Source: DAOVRL01 sp964459805 (GTDB taxonomy: Bacteria; Planctomycetota; Phycisphaerae; Sedimentisphaerales; Anaerobacaceae). From it: a DNA stretch of 14,528 nt. The stretch lies in NCBI GenBank assembly GCA_964459805.1, contig CAYWOD010000079.1, positions 1-14,528 of the forward strand, given 5' to 3'. Under the pieces are notes generated by a model. It saw only the letters and a program-made list of their open reading frames with translations. It did no database searches and was not told the origin of the DNA. Of the stretch, positions 1 to 6,945 are shown one piece after another (within the stretch, counting starts at the first letter, position 1; each line of letters begins with the position of its first letter). The translations under genes and the position numbers were made by a program.

Positions 1-57
1 CGTAAAGGGGAATATACGCGTTTTGAGTCCGACGCTTACAATCACCTGATTATCTGA
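1..57 (+). CDS. 3' end of an unidentified protein gene (partial)
   Basis: The first reading frame is open from the window edge to a TGA at 55-57 and encodes 18 residues ending in DAYNHLII. The gene is too short to identify. This frame is preferred because a strong Shine-Dalgarno-like GGAGG follows the stop directly and a good terminator lies about 60 bases further on, as expected at the end of a transcription unit. Frame 2 is also open to 49, so the frame choice is uncertain. Confidence 0.33.
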   Translation, partial: RKGEYTRFESDAYNHLII

Positions 58-116
58 GGAGGCTTTATGCCAGAACCTTTTTAAGTGGGCTCCATAGTAC
101 AGTTTTGTTTTATCAG

Positions 117-152
117 CCCCTTCAACCCGGTTTGGGTGAGAGGGGGTTTTTT
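117..152 (+). terminator. Rho-independent terminator of the upstream unit
   Basis: The arms are 117-128 (CCCCTTCAACCC) and 134-145 (GGGTGAGAGGGG), with a five-base loop GGTTT and a run of six T at 147-152. Four G-C pairs close each end of the stem, and two mismatches lie in the middle. The T-run places it on the + strand. It ends transcription from the gene at the left edge and insulates the regulatory region that follows. Confidence 0.75.
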
Positions 153-179
153 ATGCTCACATCACTGTTTTGTGAGCAT
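153..179. promoter_or_regulatory. 8+8 bp inverted repeat, candidate activator site
   Basis: ATGCTCAC (153-160) and GTGAGCAT (172-179) form a perfect inverted repeat with an 11-base spacer. It has no T-tail, so it is not a terminator. It lies about 205-230 bases upstream of the sigma-54 promoter at 383-397, the usual distance for a dimeric enhancer-binding protein, and is therefore a candidate upstream activating sequence. The assignment rests on symmetry and position only. Confidence 0.4.
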
Positions 180-235
180 TTTGCGCACAATTCTATTTGT
201 AACAGACTAATGTGCAGTTTTGCAGAAGCCTTATG

Positions 236-269
236 GGGAGAATTGCCCTATTTATAGGGAGAATTGCCC
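236..269 (+). repeat. Direct repeat pair GGGAGAATTGCCC with 21-bp periodicity
   Basis: The 13-mer GGGAGAATTGCCC occurs at 236-248 and again, identical, at 257-269. The start-to-start distance is 21 bp, close to two helical turns, so a protein bound to both copies would sit on one face of the DNA. Between them the sequence forms a second symmetry, CCCTAT-TT-ATAGGG (246-259). The pair lies 115-147 bases before the -24 element of the sigma-54 promoter, which makes it a candidate cooperative activator or repressor site for the hydrogenase operon. Confidence 0.5.
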
Positions 270-345
270 CATGTTGAGGAATGTTCTCGAAGACATATAG
301 CAAACAGAGACTGCCGCAAAAACGCAGCTAAGTTCTTACCATCTC

Positions 346-376
346 GCCGCTTAGAGAGAATCTGAGCGGCTTTTTT
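346..376 (+). terminator. Rho-independent terminator ahead of the sigma-54 promoter
   Basis: GCCGCTTAGA (346-355) pairs with TCTGAGCGGC (361-370) through ten pairs, one of them G-T. The loop is GAGAA and six T follow (371-376). The hairpin ends only 7 bases before the -24 element at 383. It either blocks read-through into the hydrogenase promoter or ends a short transcript that begins inside 180-345. No protein-coding frame with a ribosome site is visible between the two terminators. Confidence 0.75.
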
Positions 377-382
377 ACTGCC

Positions 383-397
383 TGGCACAGAAGTTGC
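383..397 (+). promoter_or_regulatory. Sigma-54 (RpoN) -24/-12 promoter of the hydrogenase operon
   Basis: TGGCACAGAAGTTGC matches the sigma-54 consensus TGGCAC-N5-TTGC at every fixed position: GG at 384-385 (-24) and GC at 396-397 (-12), with the invariant spacing. Transcription would start near 408-410, giving a leader of about 70 bases before the ATG at 478. Inside that leader AGTATC (420-425) and GATACT (453-458) can pair. Sigma-54 promoters require an AAA+ enhancer-binding activator. None is encoded in the window: the response regulators here lack that domain. Confidence 0.85.
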
Positions 398-477
398 GGA
401 AGAACATTCCAGATGATAGAGTATCCGGGTGTGTTTGTCTGTGTGGACGGGCGATACTTCCCCTACGGTGACTCAAT

Positions 478-1266
478 ATGAAAGTTGGACATAGGAGAAT
501 TTTGATCATAGACCCCGATACCCGAGCCGCTCGAGAACTGTCGTCACTTTTTATCAAAGAAGGTTATGACGTGGAGACGAGCGGATGTATTACGAAGGCG
601 GCAGAAAGAATCCGGGACGTGAAGTTTGATTGCGTCATTATGGATGTTAGCCTGCCTGAGATGGCGGGCTATGAAGCAGTCTCAATTTTGAAAGCCATTG
701 ACTCAAAAGTCCAGGTAATTATGACCGCAACTGAGAATACCCTCGAATTAGAAGAGAAAGTGCGAAAGCAGGACATCTTTTATTACTACATAAAGTCCTT
801 CAATCGGGAAGAGCTGAAGGAAGCGGTTCGAGATGTGTTCAAAAGAATAGGAAAACTTAAGGATGTGAAAGAGATGAATAAACCGCAAAAGGTCTTGATG
901 ATCGACGATGACCCGAGCTTTATTACAGCTATCACGCCCATCCTCGAGAGCAGGGGCTACCAGGTTGAAGCCGCCCACAATAAGGAAGAGGGGATGGAGA
1001 AAATCGAGAAGCTCAGACCTGATTTGATTCTCCTGGACATTATGATGGAGAGGTTGACCGATGGCTTTGATCTCTGTTACAAGCTAAAACATGACCCCGA
1101 ATTGAGGAAGATTCCTGTATTGGCCGTATCAGCCATTAATAAGGAAGTCGGCTTCAGCTTTTCTCCAAGGACGGACGGTGAGTATTTCCAGGCAGATGAC
1201 TTTGTAGAGAAACCGGTCAAACCGGAGAATCTCTTGCAGCGGGTCGAGAAGCTCTTGAAAGAATAG
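478..1266 (+). CDS. Double receiver-domain response regulator without output domain
   Basis: This 262-aa cytoplasmic protein consists of two CheY-like receivers. Receiver 1 spans about residues 6-122, with D12/D14, phosphoacceptor D56, T83 and K106 in 'IKSF' in place of the usual KPF. Receiver 2 spans about 137-262, with D143/D144, D187, S218 and K245 in 'VEKPV'. There is no DNA-binding, enzymatic or AAA+ domain, so it probably passes phosphate or binds a partner. Receiver 2 carries an extra segment after its beta4 strand (about 222-243) that recurs in the stand-alone receiver at 6946-7350. It is the first gene of the hydrogenase operon, downstream of the sigma-54 promoter, 9 bases before the kinase. 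The ATG at 478 has no clear ribosome site. AGGAGA at 493-498 precedes an in-frame TTG at 502, but starting there would trim the first beta strand. Confidence 0.85.
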   Translation: MKVGHRRILIIDPDTRAARELSSLFIKEGYDVETSGCITKAAERIRDVKFDCVIMDVSLPEMAGYEAVSILKAIDSKVQVIMTATENTLELEEKVRKQDIFYYYIKSFNREELKEAVRDVFKRIGKLKDVKEMNKPQKVLMIDDDPSFITAITPILESRGYQVEAAHNKEEGMEKIEKLRPDLILLDIMMERLTDGFDLCYKLKHDPELRKIPVLAVSAINKEVGFSFSPRTDGEYFQADDFVEKPVKPENLLQRVEKLLKE

Positions 1267-1275
1267 AAGGATGTG

Positions 1276-2427
1276 ATGAGAGAAGCCTTTACAACATCAC
1301 AGAAGCAGGATGGAGCGCAAGGGCAGGCTACCATTCTCGTTATTGACGATGAGAAAGGTATGCGGGATGCCTGTTGCCAGACCCTGACCAAAGATGGATA
1401 CCGGACCGAAACAGCGGTAGATGGGGATAGCGGCTTGCAGAAAATAAGGGATGTAAAACCTGCTTTAATTCTGGTTGACCTTAAGATGCCCGGAATGAAT
1501 GGCATGGAGCTCTTAGAGAGAATCCGGGATATTGATCCGAACATTGTTTCGGTAGTTATCACCGGCTATGCAACCATAGAATCGGCCGTGGAAGCGATGA
1601 AGCGGAATGCCTACGACTTCCTCGCCAAGCCATTCACGCCGGACCAACTGAGGATTGTCACCAAAAGGGGCTTGGAAAAAAGAAGACTTGCTGTTGAGTC
1701 GGCACGATTACGGCGAGAAAAGGAGGTGATGAGAGAGAACTTCGTGACCCTTGTCTCGCACCAGCTCCGGGCGCCGCTTGCCTCTGTCAAGCAGTACTTT
1801 GGTGTAATTCTGGGCGGGTTCGCCGGTGATGTGGCCGGTAAACAGAAAGAGATGATAGAAAAAGCCGGCAGCTATGTTGACGATCTTCTACGACTCATTG
1901 ACGATTGGCTTGATATGTCTCGCATCGAAGCGGGAAACATTGCCGAGAGATTCGAAGCGGTAGCCCTGACCCCTATTCTTTCCGAAACCTTACGGCTCTT
2001 TCAGCCGTCCGCAAAAGCGAAGAGAGTCACCATCGAGATGAATTCGCGTGATGAGATTCCTGTCGTTGAAGGTGATCGGGAAAGTCTAAAACAGGCCTTT
2101 GCAAACCTGATTAGTAATGGGATAAGGTACAATCGTGAGGGAGGGACGGTGATAGTAAGTGTGGGAGAGCAAGCCAATGATTTGGTGGTGGAGATCTCTG
2201 ATACGGGGATAGGGATTTCCAAAGACAATTTACATTTTATCTTCGACGAGTTTTTCAGGGTAAAGAGTAAGGAAACTCGAGGCATTAGCGGCACCGGCCT
2301 GGGACTGCCGATAACAAAGAGGATAATCGAAGCACATAACGGGTCTATCAAGGTGGTCAGCGAGCTTGGGAAGGGGAGCACATTCTGCGTTTATCTGCCC
2401 AAAACAAAGGTGAAACAATGCGAATAG
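1276..2427 (+). CDS. Soluble hybrid: N-terminal receiver plus histidine kinase
   Basis: This 383-aa protein has a receiver at about residues 18-135 (D24/D25, phosphoacceptor D68, T96, K118 in 'LAKPF'). A helical linker rich in charged residues (about 136-156) leads to a HisKA domain with the H-box 'SHQLRAPL' (H162), then a HATPase domain with N-box 'NLISNGIRYN' (277-286), G1 'DTGIG' (309-313), F-box 'FDEFF' and G2 'GTGLGL' (339-344). There is no membrane segment, PAS or GAF domain, so input probably comes through the receiver: a phosphorelay intermediate that turns phosphorylation of D68 into kinase activity. The start at ATG 1276 is preferred because AAGG (1267-1270) lies five bases before it; an upstream GTG at 1273 would be too close. 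Its last codons overlap hydB by ten bases, tying expression to the hydrogenase. Confidence 0.87.
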   Translation: MREAFTTSQKQDGAQGQATILVIDDEKGMRDACCQTLTKDGYRTETAVDGDSGLQKIRDVKPALILVDLKMPGMNGMELLERIRDIDPNIVSVVITGYATIESAVEAMKRNAYDFLAKPFTPDQLRIVTKRGLEKRRLAVESARLRREKEVMRENFVTLVSHQLRAPLASVKQYFGVILGGFAGDVAGKQKEMIEKAGSYVDDLLRLIDDWLDMSRIEAGNIAERFEAVALTPILSETLRLFQPSAKAKRVTIEMNSRDEIPVVEGDRESLKQAFANLISNGIRYNREGGTVIVSVGEQANDLVVEISDTGIGISKDNLHFIFDEFFRVKSKETRGISGTGLGLPITKRIIEAHNGSIKVVSELGKGSTFCVYLPKTKVKQCE

Positions 2428-3446
2428 TAATACTGCCTAAAGAAAATCTTGCCGAATTCACCAGCCATCTATGCTCTTTCGGCGAACTCCATGCCCCTAC
2501 TAAGAGGGGTGAGAAAAGCCTGGTGTTTGCACCGGTAAGCGACCTGTCCGAGATAGAGCTCAATTACACAAGAACCATCTTGCCGCTGAAGAAGTATTTC
2601 TTCAAGGCCACGGATGTCATGTTTAATTTCTGTGCTGAAAAGGGTTATGAGCTGCCGGTTGAAGAACCGGATAAGAAGTATGTAATCTTTGGGGTCCACC
2701 CCTGTGAGATTCATGGCCTGAAGATACTTGACCTGGTTTTTGCCGGCAAATATGTAGATACTTACTATTTTGCTCGAAGAAATAAAGTGGCAATTATTGG
2801 CTTGGATTGCGTTCCTGACGACCTCTGTTTCTGTCGCTCTACGGGGACAGACTTTGTTGACACTGGCTTCGATCTATTTTTATCTGATATTGACGATTCC
2901 TACCTTGTCCGCGTGGGGACAAGCTTAGGGGACGATATGGTCAGGGCGGCGGATTCGCTGTTTCGCCAGGTTAAAAAAGAGGACCGAGAGGCATACAAGA
3001 GGAAGTCCATCCAGAGAAGAGAGAGTTTCCAGGCAGAAATCCAACTTCAGGATTTACCCGGGATCATGGATTTAGAATACGAAAGCCATATCTGGGAGGA
3101 ATTAGGAGAAAAGTGTCTCAGTTGCGGTATATGCTCGATGGTTTGTCCAACATGCTATTGTTACAGTGTCTTTGACGAGCTCAGCCTGGATGGTAATACC
3201 GGCCAAAGGAAGAGGATATGGGACTCCTGCCTCTTCAAAGATTACGCTTTGGTGGCTGGCGGGCATAACTTCAGAGCTCAGCGCTCCTCGAGAGTAAAGA
3301 ATAGGTATTTTCACAAACAGAGAGGTTTTGTAAGCCAGTACGGAAGGCCGAGTTGTGTTGGGTGCGGACGATGCAAAGCCTACTGCCCGGCTGGGATTGA
3401 TATTGTCGAGGTTATCAGCAAGTTAAGGAGTGAGATCCGTGTCTAA
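2418..3446 (+). CDS. hydB: Group 3b [NiFe] hydrogenase beta subunit, Fe-S electron transfer
   Basis: This 342-aa protein resembles HydB/HyhB of archaeal sulfhydrogenases and the related sulfite reductase subunit A (AsrA). The C-terminal third has two [4Fe-4S] motifs: C233-x2-C236-x2-C239-x3-C243 followed by 'PTCYCY', and C313-x2-C316-x2-C319-x3-C323-P. Further cysteines in 'HPCEIHG' (C96) and 'DCVPDDLCFC' (131-139) are typical of the family's N-terminal domain. It should carry electrons between the flavin subunit and the hydrogenase dimer in the cytoplasm. The ATG overlaps the end of the kinase gene by ten bases, with AAAGGTG just upstream. Its end overlaps hydG by eight bases. The family assignment is firm; whether it also reduces sulfur is not visible. 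Confidence 0.88.
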   Translation: MRIVILPKENLAEFTSHLCSFGELHAPTKRGEKSLVFAPVSDLSEIELNYTRTILPLKKYFFKATDVMFNFCAEKGYELPVEEPDKKYVIFGVHPCEIHGLKILDLVFAGKYVDTYYFARRNKVAIIGLDCVPDDLCFCRSTGTDFVDTGFDLFLSDIDDSYLVRVGTSLGDDMVRAADSLFRQVKKEDREAYKRKSIQRRESFQAEIQLQDLPGIMDLEYESHIWEELGEKCLSCGICSMVCPTCYCYSVFDELSLDGNTGQRKRIWDSCLFKDYALVAGGHNFRAQRSSRVKNRYFHKQRGFVSQYGRPSCVGCGRCKAYCPAGIDIVEVISKLRSEIRV

Positions 3447-4296
3447 TCATTGCAGCGGCGTAAGACCTGAGAACCCCTATTTGCCCCATCCGGCAAGAAT
3501 CATTCGGACTCTTCCGCAGATACCGGACCATCAGCTCTTCCAAATAAGGTTTGAGAAGGAACAGATGGCTGAGAGGTTTAGGTACAGACCCGGTCAGTTC
3601 GTGATGCTCAGCGTAATAGGGACCGGCGAGGCTCCGTTTTCGATATCTTCTTCTCCCACCCGCCCGGGAAATATCGAACTCTGCGTCAGACGCATCGGTC
3701 ACGTTACCGATGCCCTATTCAGGCTGCGTCCAAACGCCTTAGTGGGTGTCAGAGGCCCTTATGGCAATGGCTTTCCCGTTGATGAATTGGAAGGGAACAA
3801 TCTCCTGCTCGTCGCCGGAGGTTTAGGTATGGCGCCTTTAAGGTCTCTTCTCTGGTACGCTTTGGATAATCGGTCAAAGTTTAAGAATGTCACCCTGATG
3901 TACGGAGCAAAGAATCCGGATGATATGCTTTTTAAGTATGAGCTGTTGAACCTTATCGACCGCGCAGATGTGAAATGCCTTCTTACCGTGGACGCGGACG
4001 AATCCGGGCAATGGAAAGCCCACGTCGGGGTCGTAACCACTTTATTCGGCTACGCAGAGATTGACCCTGATGAGACGTATGCCGCTATCTGCGGTCCGGA
4101 GATAATGTTCAAGTTTGTGCTCAAGGAGCTCCTGAAAAGGAGGTTTTCAAAGGATAGGATACTGATGTCCCTGGAAAGGAACATGCAGTGTGGCGTGGGC
4201 AAATGTGGACACTGTATGGTCGGTTACAAATACACGTGTCTTGACGGACCAATATTTACTTACTGGGACGCCATAAACTTACCAGAGATGATCTAA
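3439..4296 (+). CDS. hydG: Group 3b hydrogenase gamma subunit, FAD/NAD(P) oxidoreductase
   Basis: This 285-aa diaphorase subunit belongs to the ferredoxin-NADP reductase/dihydroorotate dehydrogenase electron-transfer family. The FAD part contains 'YRPGQFVML' and 'PFSISSSP'. The nucleotide-binding part contains 'GGLGMAPLRSLLW' and 'CGPEIMF'. The C-terminus carries a [2Fe-2S] site, C251-x4-C256-x2-C259-x7-C267. It would exchange electrons with NAD(P)(H), the soluble partner of H2 in this enzyme class. The start is set at GTG 3439: AAGGAG (3425-3430) stands at ideal spacing, while the earlier in-frame GTG (3430) falls inside that ribosome site. A TAAGGAG motif near its stop serves the next gene. 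NAD versus NADP preference cannot be read with certainty. Confidence 0.88.
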   Translation: MSNHCSGVRPENPYLPHPARIIRTLPQIPDHQLFQIRFEKEQMAERFRYRPGQFVMLSVIGTGEAPFSISSSPTRPGNIELCVRRIGHVTDALFRLRPNALVGVRGPYGNGFPVDELEGNNLLLVAGGLGMAPLRSLLWYALDNRSKFKNVTLMYGAKNPDDMLFKYELLNLIDRADVKCLLTVDADESGQWKAHVGVVTTLFGYAEIDPDETYAAICGPEIMFKFVLKELLKRRFSKDRILMSLERNMQCGVGKCGHCMVGYKYTCLDGPIFTYWDAINLPEMI

Positions 4297-4308
4297 GGAG
4301 ATTGGATA

Positions 4309-5088
4309 ATGGGCAAACCAAAGGTAGGCATATATGGATTGACGGGCTGTGCCGGGGATCAGTTAGTCATCTTAAATTGCGAGGATGAGCTCCTTGATAT
4401 CGCCGGAGCACTGGACATTAAATCGTTTCCAATGGCTATGTCGGGCGGCGATGAAAATTGCCCTTTAGATATTGTCTTCGTTGATGGAGCGGTGGTGCAA
4501 CCGAGAGATGAAGAGATGCTAAAGAACCTGAGAGAAAGGGCAAAATTGCTCATCGCTATCGGCACCTGTGCTGTCTGGGGCGGCGTAGCGGCGATGAGTA
4601 ATGAGACCCCTCGGGAGGAACTTAAAAATAAGGTTTACGGTCCCGCGGGCCAGGTATTTGATACCGTTGTTCCGCAGCCGTTAAGCAGTTTTGTCAAGGT
4701 TGACCTTGCTATATCGGGTTGTCCGATAGAGAAGGAGCAATTATTACAGGCGGTAGCTTCTTTGCTGCACGGGGACCTGCCTCGTCTGCCTAATTACTCA
4801 GTCTGCGCAGAGTGCAAGATGTCAGAGTACCCTTGCCTATTGCTTGAGAAGGGGCAGCTCTGTCTGGGCCCGATAACGGTAGCCGGCTGCAAGGCGCGAT
4901 GCCCGAGCTATGGCCGCCCCTGTATCGGTTGCCGGGGACCTGTCGAAGAGGCAAATGTCTCCTCCGAGGTAAGTTTGCTCAGGGAAAAGGGATTCACATG
5001 GGTCGATATCCAGAACCGGCTGCGAACCTTTGCCGCTCCAGCCGATTGCTTTGAAGAAAAAATCCTTAAGGAAGGCGCGAATGCATAA
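4309..5088 (+). CDS. hydD: Group 3b [NiFe] hydrogenase small (delta) subunit, CxxD proximal site
   Basis: This 259-aa protein has no Tat signal, as expected for a cytoplasmic enzyme. Proximal-cluster ligands are C14 in 'LTGCAGDQ', C87 in 'GTCAVWGG' and C138 in 'SGCPI'. The position that is normally the second cysteine of CxxC is D17, giving a three-Cys/one-Asp set; C24 lies close by. The C-terminal part holds eight cysteines (C166, C169, C176, C185, C194, C198, C205, C208), enough for two more [4Fe-4S] clusters, in the pattern 'VCAECKMSEYPC' to 'PCIGCRGP'. It relays electrons from the Ni-Fe site in HydA to HydB. AAGGAG (4295-4300) precedes the ATG. Its end overlaps hydA by eight bases, indicating coupled translation of the catalytic pair. 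Confidence 0.9.
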   Translation: MGKPKVGIYGLTGCAGDQLVILNCEDELLDIAGALDIKSFPMAMSGGDENCPLDIVFVDGAVVQPRDEEMLKNLRERAKLLIAIGTCAVWGGVAAMSNETPREELKNKVYGPAGQVFDTVVPQPLSSFVKVDLAISGCPIEKEQLLQAVASLLHGDLPRLPNYSVCAECKMSEYPCLLLEKGQLCLGPITVAGCKARCPSYGRPCIGCRGPVEEANVSSEVSLLREKGFTWVDIQNRLRTFAAPADCFEEKILKEGANA

Positions 5089-6373
5089 GTCAATAGTCAT
5101 TGACCACCTTTGTCGTGTCGAAGGGCACGGTGGTATAACCGTAAGAATTAAGGACGACAAAGTCGCCGACGTAAATATGGATATCTTCGAAGGCCCTCGC
5201 TTCTTCGAGCCGTTGGTGGTTGGTAAAAACTACGACGAAGTTGCGCCGATTTTGATGCGGATATGTGCTATATGCTCTGCAGCCCATACGGTAGCTTCCT
5301 TAATGGGTGTTGAGAGTGCCCTCGGTATCAAAGTAAGCCCGCAAACACGTCTGTTGCGAGAGCTTTTGGTTCAGGGAGGCAACATTGAAAGCCACGCCTT
5401 GCATTTATTCTGCCTGGCAATCCCTGATTTCTTAGGCTATCCGAGCGCCATCGCCCTGGCTTCCGACCACCTACAGGAAGTAAAGATGGGTTTGGAGTTG
5501 AAGAAGCTGGCCAATACGATTCAAGAAGCCATAGGCGGCAGAGCCATTCACTCTGTAAACGCCGTAGTTGGCGGTTTCGGAAGGCTACCGACTCGAGATG
5601 CGCTGCTTGATTTGAAAGAGCAGCTCAAAAGGGGATTGGAACAAAGTCTGGCCACGGTTGATCTTGTCTCCGGCCTGCAAGTGCCTGATTTCTGTACATC
5701 GCCCGATGTCTATGTTGCCCTGTCCTCTGACGGAGCCGGGTACAGCTTGTTCGGAGACAAGATCCTTTTGTCAACGGGAGAAACCAAAGATATCGGGATG
5801 TACAAGGAGATTTGTAACGAGAGAGTTGTCGCACATTCTCACGCGAAACAGAGCTTGTTCAAAGGCGCGCCTTTTGCGGTTGGGGCTTTGGCAAGGGTGG
5901 TGCTAAATGGGGAGAAGCTATCCGGCCAAGCCGGAAAAGCCAGAGGAAAGTTGGGTCTCGATACAGTTTCAGGGAACATGCTCTACAACAACGCTGCTCA
6001 AGCCGTTGAGTTAGTTTACTCTATAGAGAGGTCCACGGAAATCATTGATGAATTGCTTGGCGCAGGGATAAGGGAAGAAAAGCCGGTTGAATTCGAGGCC
6101 CGGGCCGGCACAGGAACAGGCGCCGTTGAAGCCCCACGCGGTACGCTTTACCACAGTTATAGCTTTGACAAAGCCGGCCGGCTTACCGAAGCCGACGTTA
6201 TCACCCCAACGGCTCAAAACTTGGCAAACATCGAAAAGGACCTTCGCAGCTCAGTTGAGAATCTAATCGATCAGCCGAAGGAATCCATAGCCCCAAAGCT
6301 GGAGATGGTGGTCAGGGCTTATGATCCGTGCATATCGTGTGCCGTCCATTTACTGGAGGTAAACTTTGAGTGA
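5081..6373 (+). CDS. hydA: Group 3b [NiFe] hydrogenase large (alpha) catalytic subunit
   Basis: This 430-aa protein binds the Ni-Fe(CN)2CO centre that splits or forms H2. The N-terminal family motif is 'DHLCRVEGHGG'. L1 is 'RICAICSAAH' (C62, C65, H69) and L2 is 'DPCISCAVH' (C417, C420), so all four nickel ligands are present. After H423 there are seven residues (LLEVNFE), the peptide removed by the endopeptidase encoded next door. The central 'GGRAIHSVNAVVGGFG' is typical of group 3 enzymes. The start is placed at ATG 5081, not at the ATG 5030 in the same frame, because AAGGAAGG (5068-5075) precedes 5081 and the protein then begins at the usual distance from the R-x-E-G-H motif. It overlaps the small-subunit gene by eight bases and the protease gene by four. 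Group 3b is inferred from motifs and gene order. Confidence 0.92.
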   Translation: MHKSIVIDHLCRVEGHGGITVRIKDDKVADVNMDIFEGPRFFEPLVVGKNYDEVAPILMRICAICSAAHTVASLMGVESALGIKVSPQTRLLRELLVQGGNIESHALHLFCLAIPDFLGYPSAIALASDHLQEVKMGLELKKLANTIQEAIGGRAIHSVNAVVGGFGRLPTRDALLDLKEQLKRGLEQSLATVDLVSGLQVPDFCTSPDVYVALSSDGAGYSLFGDKILLSTGETKDIGMYKEICNERVVAHSHAKQSLFKGAPFAVGALARVVLNGEKLSGQAGKARGKLGLDTVSGNMLYNNAAQAVELVYSIERSTEIIDELLGAGIREEKPVEFEARAGTGTGAVEAPRGTLYHSYSFDKAGRLTEADVITPTAQNLANIEKDLRSSVENLIDQPKESIAPKLEMVVRAYDPCISCAVHLLEVNFE

Positions 6374-6897
6374 GCACAACTCTATTAAAGAAGAAGGTAG
6401 ATAAATCGCGTGGGAGCATCACGATCGTCGGGGTGGGAAATCGACTTCTCGGTGATGAAGGGGTAGGGTTGCATATCATAGATAATCTGTCCCAAATCCC
6501 CATGCCATCCCACGTGAAGATTATTGACTGTGGATGCGACCTGTTGTCTCTTATGGCCTATCTAAACAAACCACAGAAGGTTCTTGTCATCGATGCTATC
6601 CGTGCGGGAGGAAAACCGGGGCAAATTTATAGGTTTGACTTCGATGAGCTGCACGCAGTACAAAATGAAATGCACTCCGCTCATCAGGTAAAAACAGCAG
6701 ATGCCCTCGAGTTATTAAAGCAAGTATGCCCGTGTCTGACTGACTGCGAAATTACCGTGATGGGTATAGAGCCAAAGGAAATAAAACTAAGCGAATATCT
6801 TTCAAGAGAGGTCGGGCAGAGCATTTCCGCTCTGACAAGGCTTGTACTCGAAGAAATATCTTTGCCGACATTAGCCAAAGACCAGGCTCGAGAGTGA
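6370..6897 (+). CDS. Hydrogenase maturation endopeptidase (HycI/HybD family)
   Basis: This 175-aa protease removes the C-terminal peptide of HydA once nickel is inserted. The signature 'GVGNRLLGDEGVG' (21-33) supplies a nickel-sensing acidic residue (D29/E30). 'VLVIDAIRAGGKPG' supplies D75, and 'HSAHQ' supplies H105, matching the Glu/Asp-Asp-His site of the family. The start is GTG 6370, which overlaps the hydA stop (GTGA), with GGAGGT at 6356-6361 upstream. Its partner site is the seven-residue tail of HydA. The first 15 residues are a lysine-rich extension before the core fold. No hyp maturation genes for the CN/CO ligands are in the window, so they must lie elsewhere. Confidence 0.9.
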   Translation: MSTTLLKKKVDKSRGSITIVGVGNRLLGDEGVGLHIIDNLSQIPMPSHVKIIDCGCDLLSLMAYLNKPQKVLVIDAIRAGGKPGQIYRFDFDELHAVQNEMHSAHQVKTADALELLKQVCPCLTDCEITVMGIEPKEIKLSEYLSREVGQSISALTRLVLEEISLPTLAKDQARE

Positions 6898-6945
6898 ATT
6901 AACAAATGGAACCGGCATTACGTTGTCGTTGACAAAGGAGAAGAT

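Noticed and set aside
236..269. CRISPR array
   Set aside because: There are only two 13-bp repeats, with an 8-base gap and no cas genes.
301..345. A c-di-GMP or other riboswitch in the leader region
   Set aside because: CGCAAAAACGCAG resembles riboswitch fragments, but no complete conserved core is present. The segment also lies upstream of the sigma-54 start, so it would not be in the operon's mRNA.
1077..1562. 161-aa open frame on the - strand
   Set aside because: It lies opposite the two receiver genes, whose motifs are intact. Its composition is the serine/threonine-rich complement expected of a shadow frame, and it has no ribosome site.
5030..5080. Longer start for hydA at ATG 5030
   Set aside because: The extra 17 residues lie inside the small-subunit gene, lack a ribosome site and precede the usual N-terminus. 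ATG 5081 has AAGGAAGG.
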